64,000 bases of DNA from Microbacterium flavum (lineage in GTDB: Bacteria; Actinomycetota; Actinomycetes; Actinomycetales; Microbacteriaceae): NCBI RefSeq assembly GCF_018717645.1, contig NZ_JAFLHG010000001.1, positions 340,345 to 404,344 of the forward strand. The letters are read 5' to 3'. A model generated the notes under the pieces. That model ran no database searches. It was not told the DNA's origin and worked only from the letters and a program-made list of their open reading frames with translations. This document shows positions 17,498-26,349 of this stretch, piece by piece; within the stretch, counting starts at the first letter, position 1, and the number at the start of each line of letters is the position of its first letter. The position numbers and the translations under genes were made by a program.

Positions 17498-17576
17498 TCC
17501 CCTTCGCCCCGGCGCGGCTCGCCGGGGCCCTCGCCCCCGCCCTCGCCCCGCGCCCCCGGCTCCGGCTCCGGCTCCG

Positions 17577-17636
17577 CCGAGAGTCCAAGACACGCGGATG
17601 CCGCAGGTACCGGGACCGCGCGTCTTGGACTCTCGG
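17577..17636. terminator. Long inverted repeat between convergent genes
   Basis: Two 21-bp arms at 17577-17597 and 17616-17636, centred on GAGTCCAAGA / TCTTGGACTC, match at 20 of 21 positions and are separated by 18 bp. It lies between the HAD gene and the convergent dehydrogenase gene, fitting a bidirectional terminator or a dispersed intergenic palindrome. Confidence 0.6.
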
Positions 17637-17652
17637 GGCCGCCCGCGCCGAG

Positions 17653-18489
17653 TCAGAGGAAGATGTCGGGGAACAGCTCCGCGTCGGGCGTGCCGGCGAC
17701 GGCGGCGTAGCCGGAGAAGTCCGTGACGCCGGCATCCCGCAGCACCTGCTCGACGATGAGCGTCTGCCCCGTGCGCGCGCCCGCGGGCGTCGTGAGGACG
17801 GCGTACGCGGCGTCGGCGTAGATCTCGGGCGTGCGACTGGCCTTCATCATCCGATCGCCGCCGAGGGCGAACTGGACCGCCGCCGTCGCGATCGTCGTCT
17901 CGGGCCAGAGGGTGTTGGCGGCGATGCCATCGCCCTCGAACTCGGCCGCAAGCCCCAGGGTCGCCATCGTCATGCCGTACTTCGCCAGGGTGTACCCGGT
18001 GTGGGCGCCGAGCCAGCGCGGGGTGATGTTCAGGGGCGGGGAGAGGGAGAGGATGTGCGGGTTCGCGGCATCCTTCAGCATCGGGACGGCGGCGCGCGAC
18101 AGCATGAACGTGCCGCGGACGTTGACATCCTGCATGAGGTCGTACTTCTTCGCGGCCAGGTCGAGCGAGCCGGAGAGGTCGATCACCGACGCATTGTTGA
18201 GGACGATGTCGATGCCGCCGAACTCGCCCTGGGTCTTCAGCACGGCCTCGGTGATGTCGTCGTCGCTGCGCACGTCGCCGACGATCGGCAGCGCATGTCC
18301 GCCCGCCGCCTCGATCGCCGCGGCCGCGGAGTGGACGGTGCCCTCGAGCTTCGGGTGCGGGGTGTCGGTCTTCGCCATGAGCGCGATGTTCGCGCCGTCG
18401 CGCGCCGCGCGCAGGGCGATCGCGAGACCGATGCCACGGCTGCCGCCCGACATCAGGATGGTCTTGCCGGCGAGGGTGGGCTCGGTCAT
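17653..18489 (-). CDS. Short-chain dehydrogenase/reductase (HSDL2-like)
   Basis: 278-residue NAD(P)-dependent oxidoreductase. Cofactor motif SGGSRGIG (about 14-21), NNAS (about 101-104) and the catalytic YxxxK as YTLAK near 165. Closest in layout to HSDL2-like SDRs, which cluster with fatty-acid genes. Third gene of a same-strand row with a 3-hydroxyacyl-CoA dehydrogenase-like SDR and an enoyl-CoA hydratase, but separated from the latter by a G-rich tract. Confidence 0.88.
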   Translation of the reverse strand: MTEPTLAGKTILMSGGSRGIGLAIALRAARDGANIALMAKTDTPHPKLEGTVHSAAAAIEAAGGHALPIVGDVRSDDDITEAVLKTQGEFGGIDIVLNNASVIDLSGSLDLAAKKYDLMQDVNVRGTFMLSRAAVPMLKDAANPHILSLSPPLNITPRWLGAHTGYTLAKYGMTMATLGLAAEFEGDGIAANTLWPETTIATAAVQFALGGDRMMKASRTPEIYADAAYAVLTTPAGARTGQTLIVEQVLRDAGVTDFSGYAAVAGTPDAELFPDIFL

Positions 18490-18499
18490 CAGGTGTTCT

Positions 18500-18684
18500 C
18501 CTTGTCCCGGTTATGGCGGGTGGGGGTCCGCCGGGGGGTGGCCCCGCGGGGGGGGGCGCAGCGCCACCAGGGCGGGGGGGGGGGGGGCGGGGGGGGGGGG
18601 GCCGCGCGGGGGGGGCGGGGGGGCGGGGCGGCGTCAGACCGCGGGGAGGGGGGGCGGGGGGGCGGGGGGGGGTGGGGGGGGGGG
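18500..18684. repeat. G-rich low-complexity tract
   Basis: About 180 bp consisting almost only of G runs on the plus strand (C runs on the transcribed strand's mRNA), with uninterrupted G runs of around 7 to 12. It fills the gap between two co-oriented genes and contains no coding region. It may form G-quadruplexes or act as a C-rich Rho-loading region in the mRNA. It may also be inaccurately assembled. Confidence 0.75.
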
Positions 18685-19476
18685 TCAGTCTGAGGCCGGC
18701 GGAGCGGCGGTGGCGGGCCTGCGGGATGCCGCGGCGAAGCCCGCGACGCGCGTGCGCGCCTCCTCGGTGTCGAAACGCGCGCCGATCGTGCGCGCCTCGT
18801 CACCGAGGTTGTCGGCGAAGGCGCGTCGGCCGGCGGCGCGGATCAGGCGCTTGGCGTGCCCGAAGGCTCCGGTGGCGTTCGCGAGCCAGAACCGCGCGAT
18901 CTCGTCGGCCCGCGCGCCGGGGTCGTCCGCGACCTCCGTGACGAGGCCCCAGTCGAGGGCGGTGTCGGCGTCGATCGTCTCGTCCTGCAGCAGCAGGCGC
19001 AGCGCGCGGGTCTGGCCCACCGCCGCCGCAAGAAGCGTGGAGACGCCGAGATCGGGGGTCAGGCCGATGTTCGCGTACCGGCTGACGAACTTCGCGCGAG
19101 GGCTCGCCACCACGTAGTCGGCGGTGAGCATGAGTCCGAGGCCGCCGCCCGCGACAGCGCCCTGCACAGCGGCGACCACCGGCACCGACGACTCGACGAG
19201 CGCGCGGATCCCGTCGTGGATGATCCCGGCCATCTCGGTGACGTCGGCTCCCGATGCGCCGGAGGTCGCCATCTCGATCACGTCGCCGCCGGCGCAGAAC
19301 GCCGGTCCGTTCGCGTCGATGAGCACGGCGCCGACCGCGTCGTCGCTCGCGATCTCCCGCGCGAGGTCGCGCCAACGGCGCCCCATCTCGAACCCCATCG
19401 CGTTGAGGCTCGCGGGGCGGTTGAAGGTGAGGCGCGCGAGGCCGCCGTCACGGGTGAACAGGATCGAGTCGCTCAT
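18685..19476 (-). CDS. Enoyl-CoA hydratase/isomerase family protein
   Basis: 263-residue crotonase-fold enzyme. Shows the family beginning (LARLTFNRPASLNAMG), the oxyanion-hole blocks AFCAGGDV (about 66-73) and GAVAGGGLGL (about 110-119), and SRYANIGLTPDLG, where a Glu in many hydratases is replaced by Asp at the second catalytic position. It may therefore favour isomerase or another crotonase reaction. ATG at 19476 follows GAGGAGAAAG. Lies 14 bp after the SDR gene, so the pair is an operon in fatty-acid or branched acyl-CoA metabolism. Confidence 0.88.
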   Translation of the reverse strand: MSDSILFTRDGGLARLTFNRPASLNAMGFEMGRRWRDLAREIASDDAVGAVLIDANGPAFCAGGDVIEMATSGASGADVTEMAGIIHDGIRALVESSVPVVAAVQGAVAGGGLGLMLTADYVVASPRAKFVSRYANIGLTPDLGVSTLLAAAVGQTRALRLLLQDETIDADTALDWGLVTEVADDPGARADEIARFWLANATGAFGHAKRLIRAAGRRAFADNLGDEARTIGARFDTEEARTRVAGFAAASRRPATAAPPASD

Positions 19477-19490
19477 CGTCTTCTTTCTCC

Positions 19491-20252
19491 TCACCTCGGC
19501 GCCATGCGGATGGCGCCGTCGAGGCGGATGGTCTCGCCGTTGAGGTAGCCGTTGCGCACGATCTCGAGCACGAGGGAGGCGTATTCGTCAGGCCGGCCGA
19601 GACGCGCCGGGTACGGCACCTGCTGCCCGAGACTCTCCTGCGCCGCCTCCGGAAGCCCCGCGAGCATCGGCGTCTCCATGATCCCGGGGGCGATCGTGCA
19701 GACGCGGATGCCGTAGCGCGCCAGCTCGCGCGCGATCGGCAGCGTCATGGCGTGGACGCCGCCCTTGCTCGCGGAGTAGGCGGGCTGTCCGATCTGCCCG
19801 TCGAACGCGGCGACGGATGCCGTGTTCACGACGACGCCACGGTCGCCGCCGTCGGTGGCTTCCGTCTGCGCGATGGCGGCGGCGGCCTGGCCGATGACGT
19901 TGTACGTGCCGATCAGGTTGACGCGGACGATCTTCTCGAAGTGGGCGAGGTCGCCGGGATGGCCGTCGCGGTCGAGGACCTTGGCGGGCGGGGCGATGCC
20001 GGCGCAGTTCACGACGACGCGGAGCGGCCCGTGCTCCCCGGCGACGGCGACGGCCGCGGCGACCTGATCGGGATCGGTGACGTCGGCCGGAGCGAACGTC
20101 CCCCCGAGTTCGGCGGCGCGCTCGGCCCCCGGCGAGGAGGGGAGGTCGACGATCACGATGTGCGCCCCGGCATCGGCCAGGCGTCGGGCGGTCGCGAGAC
20201 CGAGCCCGCTCGCACCGCCGGTGACGAGTGCGGATGCGCCGGTGATATCCAT
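19491..20252 (-). CDS. SDR-type 3-hydroxyacyl-CoA dehydrogenase
   Basis: 253-residue NAD-dependent dehydrogenase resembling the type-10 (HSD17B10) 3-hydroxyacyl-CoA dehydrogenases. Cofactor motif TGGASGLG (about 10-17), DLP after beta-2 for NAD preference, NCAG (about 83-86), catalytic YSASK near 155. ATG at 20252 has GAAGGAGAG before it. It starts the row with enoyl-CoA hydratase and an HSDL2-like SDR, consistent with beta-oxidation-type chemistry. A 19-bp palindrome lies 33 bp upstream. Confidence 0.9.
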   Translation of the reverse strand: MDITGASALVTGGASGLGLATARRLADAGAHIVIVDLPSSPGAERAAELGGTFAPADVTDPDQVAAAVAVAGEHGPLRVVVNCAGIAPPAKVLDRDGHPGDLAHFEKIVRVNLIGTYNVIGQAAAAIAQTEATDGGDRGVVVNTASVAAFDGQIGQPAYSASKGGVHAMTLPIARELARYGIRVCTIAPGIMETPMLAGLPEAAQESLGQQVPYPARLGRPDEYASLVLEIVRNGYLNGETIRLDGAIRMAPR

Positions 20253-20284
20253 GATGTGCTCTCCTTCGAACTCGTCGCTCAGCC

Positions 20285-20303
20285 TACGCGATGACATCGC
20301 GTA
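20285..20303. promoter_or_regulatory. 19-bp palindromic operator upstream of the acyl-CoA operon
   Basis: TACGCGATGACATCGCGTA: two perfect 9-bp arms around one central base. Size and symmetry suit a TetR-family repressor such as those controlling fatty-acid genes. No TetR gene is adjacent, so the regulator would act from elsewhere. Confidence 0.6.
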
Positions 20304-20325
20304 CCAGTAGCAAAGGAACTGAGTT

Positions 20326-20823
20326 TCACCGCGCGGGCGTCGCCCGAGCCAGCAGAGCGAGGACCTCGTCGGGGTCGCCGAGCAGCCGCCGCGACTGCGG
20401 AGCGGCGGTGAGATGCGCGAAGAGGCGGGCGGCTCGGAGCACGTCCTCGCTCCGGTAGCCGGCCGCGTGATGGCCGTCGATCTGCCACTCGCGCGCCATG
20501 CCGTCGTGCGTGCGCACACGCACCTCGCCGGTCATCGACGACGCCGCCACCGGGCCGAGGTACGCCGCGACGAGTCCCGCGAGCGCGTCCGCGACGCGGG
20601 GCGGCACCAGCCGCACCCGCGGCAGACGCGCCGAGGCCTCGGCGACCTCCAGCCAGGCGACGGTGTCGCGTGGACGACCGCCGGAGAACAGCGTCAGCGA
20701 CGCCGGGGTCAGGACGACGTGCCGCTCGAGCACGTCGCCGACGGCCAGCACCGGAATCGGGCCGGAGATCACGGCGAAAGCTCCGTGTCGACGAGGCGGA
20801 GCGGCGGGCATCCCCCATCTCAT
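20326..20823 (-). CDS. Hypothetical protein, 165 aa
   Basis: I do not recognise the family. No signal peptide or membrane helix; the sequence alternates short beta-like stretches (GAFAVISGPIPVLAVGD, RHVVLTPASLTLFSGG) with an Ala-rich helical end (DVLRAARLFAHLTA), loosely like a PH-type fold. ATG at 20823 or at 20811 could be the start. It is transcribed away from the phosphotransferase-like gene and towards the SDR operon. Confidence 0.6.
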   Translation of the reverse strand: MRWGMPAAPPRRHGAFAVISGPIPVLAVGDVLERHVVLTPASLTLFSGGRPRDTVAWLEVAEASARLPRVRLVPPRVADALAGLVAAYLGPVAASSMTGEVRVRTHDGMAREWQIDGHHAAGYRSEDVLRAARLFAHLTAAPQSRRLLGDPDEVLALLARATPAR

Positions 20824-20873
20824 CACACGGGCTTCCTGGGCTCGGGTCTGCGGCGGCGGGCAGGATGGATGCC

Positions 20874-21599
20874 ATGACCTTCCCCGCACCAGATCTGCCG
20901 GTGCCCGCTCGGGTGCGCGCGATCGCCCGGGACGACGCGCTGGTGCCGGTGTGGCGCAACAACGTCGGCGGCGTCACCTTCCGCACCGGCGACGGCCGCT
21001 ACATCAAGCACGGGCCCGTCCACGGCGAGACCTCGATGGCGGCCGAGGCGGAGCGCCTGGCCTGGGCCGCGCGGTTCACGCGCGTGCCGGAGGTGCTCGA
21101 CGTCGGGTCGGACGGAGGGGAGGAGTGGCTCGTGACGCGTGCGCTCCCCGGTCTGTCCGCCGCCGATCCGCGCTGGATCACCGAACCCGCCGTGGCGGTG
21201 CGCGCGGTGGGCGAGGGGCTGCGCGCCCTGCACGAGGCTCTGCCGGTCGAGGACTGCCCGTTCGACTGGTCGGTCGCCGAGCGCGTCGAGAACGCGGCAC
21301 GGCGGGGTGTCATCGTGCCCGGCGCGCTGCGCGACGCCCCGCCGATCGACCGGCTCGTGGTCTGCCACGGGGACGCGTGCTGCCCGAACACCCTCCTCGA
21401 CGCGGACGGCCGCTGGCTCGGGCACGTCGACCTCGGCGCTCTCGGCCTCGCCGACCGCTGGGGTGACCTCGCCGCGGCATCCATGAGCACCGTCTGGAAC
21501 TACGGGCCCGGATGGGAAGATGCTCTGCTGGATGCGTACGGGGTGGAACCCGACGCGGAGCGGCTCTCCTTCTACCGGGACCTCTGGAACGCCACCTGA
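20874..21599 (+). CDS. Aminoglycoside-phosphotransferase-fold kinase
   Basis: 241-residue kinase-like protein of the APH(3')-like group. Shows the catalytic HGDACCPNTLLD (HxDxxxxN, about 163-174) and the metal-binding HVDLGALGLADRWGDLA (Asp near 185). The N-terminal nucleotide lobe is short but has KHGP. ATG at 20874 chosen; 20865 is in frame. Many chromosomal members phosphorylate small metabolites, so antibiotic resistance should not be assumed. Next to a YjbR-type gene with a 20-bp gap. Confidence 0.85.
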   Translation: MTFPAPDLPVPARVRAIARDDALVPVWRNNVGGVTFRTGDGRYIKHGPVHGETSMAAEAERLAWAARFTRVPEVLDVGSDGGEEWLVTRALPGLSAADPRWITEPAVAVRAVGEGLRALHEALPVEDCPFDWSVAERVENAARRGVIVPGALRDAPPIDRLVVCHGDACCPNTLLDADGRWLGHVDLGALGLADRWGDLAAASMSTVWNYGPGWEDALLDAYGVEPDAERLSFYRDLWNAT

Positions 21600-21619
21600 G
21601 CCGCGGGCAGAATGGCGCC

Positions 21620-22015
21620 ATGACCCACCCCGTGATGTTCGACGACGCTGATCCGATCCTCGCGCGGGTCCGCGAGATCGCGCTGGCGCTCCCCGAGGCC
21701 GCGGAGAAGATCACGCACGGGCGGCCGACCTTCTTCACCGAGCGCGTGTTCGGCTACTACGGCGGATCGCCGCGCGGCGCCACCCACGATCGTCACGACA
21801 GCGCGATCCTGTTCCGCCCCGACCCCGAGGACGAGCCCGCCCTGCGCGCCGACGACCGCTTCTGGGAGCCCGCCTACCTGTGGCCGCACGGCTGGCTCGC
21901 GCTCGATCTGGAGAGCGGGGTCGACTGGACGGAGGTCGCCGAGCTGATGGATGCCTCGTACCGCGCGACCGCGCCGCGGCGTCTCGTCGCCGCCCTGGAC
22001 CGCCGCACGCCGTGA
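21620..22015 (+). CDS. MmcQ/YjbR family protein
   Basis: 131-residue protein with the MmcQ/YjbR fold: EKITHGRPTFF near 26-36 and LWPHGWLALDL near 87. The family has a double-wing DNA-binding-like fold, but biochemical roles are mostly unknown. Probably co-transcribed with the preceding kinase-like gene. Ends at a hairpin shared with glpK. Confidence 0.85.
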   Translation: MTHPVMFDDADPILARVREIALALPEAAEKITHGRPTFFTERVFGYYGGSPRGATHDRHDSAILFRPDPEDEPALRADDRFWEPAYLWPHGWLALDLESGVDWTEVAELMDASYRATAPRRLVAALDRRTP

Positions 22016-22045
22016 GCGGCGGGCCGCCGAAGCGACCCGCCGCTC
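22014..22045. terminator. Bidirectional terminator between YjbR gene and glpK
   Basis: GAGCGGCGGG (22014-22023) pairs perfectly with CCCGCCGCTC (22036-22045) over a 12-nt loop, placed between two converging genes. Confidence 0.75.
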
Positions 22046-22057
22046 GGACTCGCGGGA

Positions 22058-23572
22058 TCAGCGGACGTCGTCGTCGACCCAGTCCATCGACTTCGTGACG
22101 GCCTTCTTCCACAGGCGCAGCTGACGCTCGCGCTCCTCGGTGTCGCCGGTCGGCGACCAGCGCTTGTCCTCCTGCCAGTTGGCGCGCAGCTCGTCGAGGT
22201 CGTTCCAGAACCCGACGGCGAGGCCGGCGGCGTATGCGGCGCCGAGCGCCGTGGTCTCCGCCACGACCGGGCGCACCACCTCGACGCCGAGGACATCGGC
22301 CTGGAACTGCATGAGCGTGTCGTTGGCGGTCATGCCGCCGTCGACCTTGAGCTCGGCGAGGTCCACTCCGGAGTCGGCGTTGACGGCATCCAGCACCTCG
22401 CGGGTCTGGAAGGCGGTCGCCTCCAGCGCGGCACGCGCGATGTGGTTCCGGTTGGCGTAGCGGGTGAGCCCGACGATCGCGCCGCGCGCGTCGGGGCGCC
22501 AGTACGGCGCGAACAGCCCGGAGAACGCGGGCACGAAGTACACCCCGCCGTTGTCCTCGACCTTCGCCGCGAGCTCTTCGACCTCGGGGGCGGAGGAGAT
22601 GATGCCGAGTTGGTCGCGCAGCCACTGGACGAGCGATCCGGTGACGGCGATCGAACCCTCCAGCGCGTAGTGCGCCGGCCCGTCGCCGAGCTTGTACCCC
22701 ACCGTCGTCAGCAGCCCGTTCTCACTCTTGACGATCTCGGTGCCCGTCTGGAAGATCAGGAAGTTGCCCGTGCCGTAGGTGTTCTTGCTCTCGCCCGGAT
22801 CGAACGCCGCCTGGCCGAAGGTCGCCGCCTGCTGATCGCCCAGGATGCCGGCGACCGGCGTCTCGCGCAGCAGCGACGTGTCGCGAGCCTCGCCGTACAC
22901 CTCGCTGGAGGAGCGGATCTCCGGCAGCATCGAGAGCGGCACGCCGAACTCGGCGAGGATGTCCTCACGCCACTGGAGGGTCTTCAGATCCATGAACAGC
23001 GTCCGCGAGGCATTCGTGACGTCCGTCGCGTGCACCCCGCCGTCGGGGCCGCCGGTGAGGTTCCACAGCACCCACGAGTCGGTCGTCCCGAAGATGAGGT
23101 CGCCCGCCTCGGCCTTCTCGCGCGCACCCTCGACGTTCTCGAGGATCCACACGATCTTCGTGCCGGAGAAGTAGGTGGCCAGCGGCAGTCCGACGATGTC
23201 CTTGAACCGGTCGACGCCCTCGTCGCCGGCGAGGCGGTCGACGATCGGCTGCGTGCGGGTGTCCTGCCAGACGATGGCGTTGTAGACGGGGATGCCGGTG
23301 TTCTTGTCCCAGACGACCGCCGTCTCGCGCTGGTTCGTGATGCCGATGGCCGCGATGTCATGGCGGGTGAGGTTCGCGCGACCGAGCGCGATGCCGATGA
23401 CCTCGCGCATGTTGTCACGGATCTCGATGGGGTCGTGCTCGACCCATCCGGCGCGCGGCATGATCTGCTCGTGCTCCTTCTGGCCGATGGAGATGACCGA
23501 GCCCTTCTTGTCGAAGATGATGGCGCGGCTCGAGGTGGTGCCCTGATCGAGGGCGATGATGTACTGAGTCAT
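22058..23572 (-). CDS. glpK: Glycerol kinase
   Basis: 504-residue cytoplasmic kinase making glycerol-3-phosphate from glycerol and ATP. FGGY-family landmarks: [12 protein letters not shown] at the N-terminus (phosphate loop), [28 protein letters not shown], and the C-terminal [11 protein letters not shown]. Length is normal. Last gene of glpD-glpF-glpK (46 bp after glpF). Confidence 0.97.
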   Translation of the reverse strand: MTQYIIALDQGTTSSRAIIFDKKGSVISIGQKEHEQIMPRAGWVEHDPIEIRDNMREVIGIALGRANLTRHDIAAIGITNQRETAVVWDKNTGIPVYNAIVWQDTRTQPIVDRLAGDEGVDRFKDIVGLPLATYFSGTKIVWILENVEGAREKAEAGDLIFGTTDSWVLWNLTGGPDGGVHATDVTNASRTLFMDLKTLQWREDILAEFGVPLSMLPEIRSSSEVYGEARDTSLLRETPVAGILGDQQAATFGQAAFDPGESKNTYGTGNFLIFQTGTEIVKSENGLLTTVGYKLGDGPAHYALEGSIAVTGSLVQWLRDQLGIISSAPEVEELAAKVEDNGGVYFVPAFSGLFAPYWRPDARGAIVGLTRYANRNHIARAALEATAFQTREVLDAVNADSGVDLAELKVDGGMTANDTLMQFQADVLGVEVVRPVVAETTALGAAYAAGLAVGFWNDLDELRANWQEDKRWSPTGDTEERERQLRLWKKAVTKSMDWVDDDVR

Positions 23573-23618
23573 GAGATGGACTTCCTTGTCTGTCGGGTGA
23601 GAAGAGTGCTCGCGCGCG

Positions 23619-24377
23619 TCACGCGGCGATGAAGTGCAGGAGCGCCGGCGCCGCGAGCGCGGCCAGGACGCCACCGATGAGGGGGCCGACGACCGGCACC
23701 CACGCGTAGGACCAGTCGCTCGAGCCCTTGCCCTTGATCGGGAGGACGGCGTGCGCGATGCGGGGTCCGAGGTCACGAGCCGGGTTGATCGCGTAACCGG
23801 TGGGCCCACCGAGCGAGGCGCCGATGCCCACCACGAGAAGGGCGACGGGGACGGCCGTCAGCGGGCCGAGGGCACCCGGGACGCCGACCTGGACATCGCC
23901 GTAGTCGGCGAAGGCGAAGATCACGAAGACGAGCACGAACGTCGCGATGATCTCCGTCACGAGGTTCCACCCGTACGAGCGGATCGCCGGGCCCGTGGAG
24001 AACACGCCGAGCTTGTTCGCCGGGTCGGGCTCGATGTCGAAGTGCTCCTTGTACGTGAGCCAGCACAGCACCGCGCCGAGGAACGCGCCGACCATCTGGC
24101 CGGCGATCGCGATCAGGAACAGGGTGAAGGGGATCTTGCCCGCGACGAGAAGGCCGATCGAGACGGCGGGGTTCAGCTGAGCACCCGAGTAGGCGGATGC
24201 CAGCACACCGGCGAACACCGCCAGGCCCCAGCCCCAGTTCACCATCAGGAATCCGCCGTTGTTGCCCTTGGTGCCCTTGAGCGCCACGTTGGCGACCACG
24301 CCCCCACCGAGAAGGAGGAGGAGCCCCGTACCCACCAGTTCGGAGAGGAAATAGAGCCCCAGATTTACTTCTTGCAT
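23619..24377 (-). CDS. glpF: Glycerol facilitator, MIP family aquaglyceroporin
   Basis: 252-residue channel with six membrane helices and two half-helices bearing the NPA motifs: LNPAVS (Asn about 69) and [10 protein letters not shown] near 200. The Asp after the second NPAR is the mark of glycerol-conducting rather than water-only channels. Located between glpD and glpK; brings glycerol in for immediate phosphorylation. Confidence 0.95.
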   Translation of the reverse strand: MQEVNLGLYFLSELVGTGLLLLLGGGVVANVALKGTKGNNGGFLMVNWGWGLAVFAGVLASAYSGAQLNPAVSIGLLVAGKIPFTLFLIAIAGQMVGAFLGAVLCWLTYKEHFDIEPDPANKLGVFSTGPAIRSYGWNLVTEIIATFVLVFVIFAFADYGDVQVGVPGALGPLTAVPVALLVVGIGASLGGPTGYAINPARDLGPRIAHAVLPIKGKGSSDWSYAWVPVVGPLIGGVLAALAAPALLHFIAA

Positions 24378-24449
24378 GTCGACATTGACCTTTCGTGGGT
24401 GGCCTGAGGAGGGACCGGCGTCAGGCCGCGCCGGAGCGGTGTGCGGCCG

Positions 24450-26174
24450 TCAGCGGCCGGGACCGGCGAGCGCCGCGACCCCGGCGTGCTCGAGGTCGAC
24501 GCGGTGGGCGTCGCGGAGGCTCGACGTCGTGGCTTCGATCTCGTTGCGCACCCGGTCCTGGTCCCAGCCCAGGGCGGGCGCCGCGGCATCCGCGATCTCC
24601 TCGAGCGTCTCGGGGGTCATGTTCCCGACGAAGGCGACCGAGGTGCGGCGCAGGAGCAGATCCATGAGGGTGACGACCTCCTCGCGCTCGGCGAGGAAGG
24701 CGATCTCCTCGCGCGAATAGCCCGGCGCGTGCTGCAGCGGCTGCTGGGTGACCGGCAGCGCCGTGAGGAGCTTCGCGGCGTAGGTGCCGTAGCGCTCCAG
24801 CATGCGGTCGGCGAAGGCCGCCTCGTGCGCGCCGCGGTGGGCGGCGACCCAGCGGGCGCGGGCGTCGACATCCTTCGGGTAGCCCGCTCCGCCGCCGATC
24901 GCGAGGTTCGCGGTCGACTGGACGCGCGGGCGCCCGAGCAGGGTGAGCGCGTCGTTCGCGACGTGCTCGGAGAGGGCGCGGAAGGTGGTCCACTTCCCGC
25001 CGACGAGGCTGAGCACGGGCGTCCCGTGGAGGTCGCCGCGCTCGACGCGGTAGTCGCGGGAGACGAAACCGGGGGCGAGGTCGTCGTGCCGCGGCAGAGG
25101 GCGGATGCCGGAGAAGGTGTAGACGATCTGGTCGCGCGTGACGGAGATGTCCGGGAAGACCTGCGCGATCAGGTCGAAGAAGTACTCGATCTCGTCGTCG
25201 GTGCAGACGACGGGTCGGGTGGGGTCGGCGTCGATGTCGGTCGTGCCGACCATGACGCGCCCCTTGAGCGGGTAGATCAGCACGATGCGCCCGTCGGACG
25301 CCTCGAAGAAGATCTCGTTGCCGCGGGTCGCTGCCAGCAGGGTGTCGTTCTCGAGCACGATGTGCGAGCCCTTCGTCCCCCCCATGAAGCGGGTCGGCTC
25401 GCCGAGCGCCGTGTTCGTGAGGTCCGTCCAGGGCCCACTGGTGTTCACGATGACCTTCGCCGTGACGTCGAACTCCTCGCCGGAGACCTCGTCGCGCAGC
25501 GTCACGGCCGAGCCGTGCGCGCCCACGGCGCTGACGTAGTTGGCCGAGCGCGCGGCCCCCTCCTGCTGTCCGTCGCGGAGGACGTCCAGGGCGAGCCGCT
25601 CGGGGTCGTGCATCGAGGCGTCGTAGTAGGTCGCCGTGTAGGCGAAGCGCGGGTCGAGGTCGGGGAAGCGCACCCGCGAGGCGCGGCGCCCGTGGAACGT
25701 GTGGCGCGGAACGGTGCCCCCGTCGCGCGAGAACGTGTCGTACATCGTCAGGCCGAGCTTGATCAGCAGAGCGCCGCGCTCGCGGGGCTTGCCGCGCCCG
25801 TGGGTGAACAGAAGGCGGAACGGCGCGGCGAGGATGCCGGAGAACGTCTTGTGGATCGGGATCGTCGTCGGGAGGGGCTTCACGAAGTGCGGCGCATTGC
25901 GCACGAGCGCGTTGCGCTCCACGACCGCCTCCTGCACGAGCCGGAACTCGCCGTTCTCGAGGTATCGCACGCCGCCGTGGACCATGTGGCTGGATGCCGA
26001 GGAGGCGCCGCTCACGTAGTCGCCGCGTTCGACGAGGACGACATCCACCCCCTGGAGGGCGAGATCGCGGAACGTGGCGACGCCGTTGATCCCGCCGCCG
26101 ATGATGAGGACATCCGCCTCGGGGCGCTCCCGGAGCGCCTGTACGTTCGGCCGCAGCTGTGTCGCGTTGCTCAT
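24450..26174 (-). CDS. glpD: Aerobic glycerol-3-phosphate dehydrogenase
   Basis: 574-residue FAD enzyme at the membrane that oxidises glycerol-3-phosphate to dihydroxyacetone phosphate and feeds electrons to the quinone pool. FAD motif VLIIGGGINGVATFRD (about 29-44), LVERGDYVSGASSASS, the VNTSGPWTD block, and a C-terminal GlpD helical domain. ATG at 26174 follows GGAAGGA at proper distance. First gene of the glp operon, divergent from a SorC-type regulator across four operator-like boxes. Confidence 0.96.
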   Translation of the reverse strand: MSNATQLRPNVQALRERPEADVLIIGGGINGVATFRDLALQGVDVVLVERGDYVSGASSASSHMVHGGVRYLENGEFRLVQEAVVERNALVRNAPHFVKPLPTTIPIHKTFSGILAAPFRLLFTHGRGKPRERGALLIKLGLTMYDTFSRDGGTVPRHTFHGRRASRVRFPDLDPRFAYTATYYDASMHDPERLALDVLRDGQQEGAARSANYVSAVGAHGSAVTLRDEVSGEEFDVTAKVIVNTSGPWTDLTNTALGEPTRFMGGTKGSHIVLENDTLLAATRGNEIFFEASDGRIVLIYPLKGRVMVGTTDIDADPTRPVVCTDDEIEYFFDLIAQVFPDISVTRDQIVYTFSGIRPLPRHDDLAPGFVSRDYRVERGDLHGTPVLSLVGGKWTTFRALSEHVANDALTLLGRPRVQSTANLAIGGGAGYPKDVDARARWVAAHRGAHEAAFADRMLERYGTYAAKLLTALPVTQQPLQHAPGYSREEIAFLAEREEVVTLMDLLLRRTSVAFVGNMTPETLEEIADAAAPALGWDQDRVRNEIEATTSSLRDAHRVDLEHAGVAALAGPGR

Positions 26175-26216
26175 CGTCGGTCCTTCCATCGGTGACGAGT
26201 TCTACACTTGATCATC

Positions 26217-26349
26217 CGCGCACGTTCGCACAACCCCTTGTGCACGAACGTGCGCAGACCGGGAGAATGCGCACGATCGTGCAGTCCAGACGAGGGAAGA
26301 GAGGGGCCGCGGCCCGACATGGAGACCGACGACGTCACGAACGTGCGCA
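26217..26349. promoter_or_regulatory. Array of four operator boxes in the glpD / sorC divergent region
   Basis: Four related 16-bp boxes: 26241-26256 TGCACGAACGTGCGCA; 26268-26283, which on the minus strand reads TGCACGATCGTGCGCA (15/16); 26217-26232 on the minus strand, TGTGCGAACGTGCGCG (13/16); and 26334-26349 GTCACGAACGTGCGCA (14/16). The last lies inside the first codons of the regulator gene. Boxes 1 and 2 together form a longer inverted repeat around CACAACCCCTTGTG. This is a likely binding array for the divergent SorC-type regulator, with autoregulation through box 4. Confidence 0.75.

Noticed and set aside
20874..21599. Antibiotic-resistance gene
   Set aside because: The APH fold is present, but chromosomal relatives act on many substrates and there is no mobile context here.
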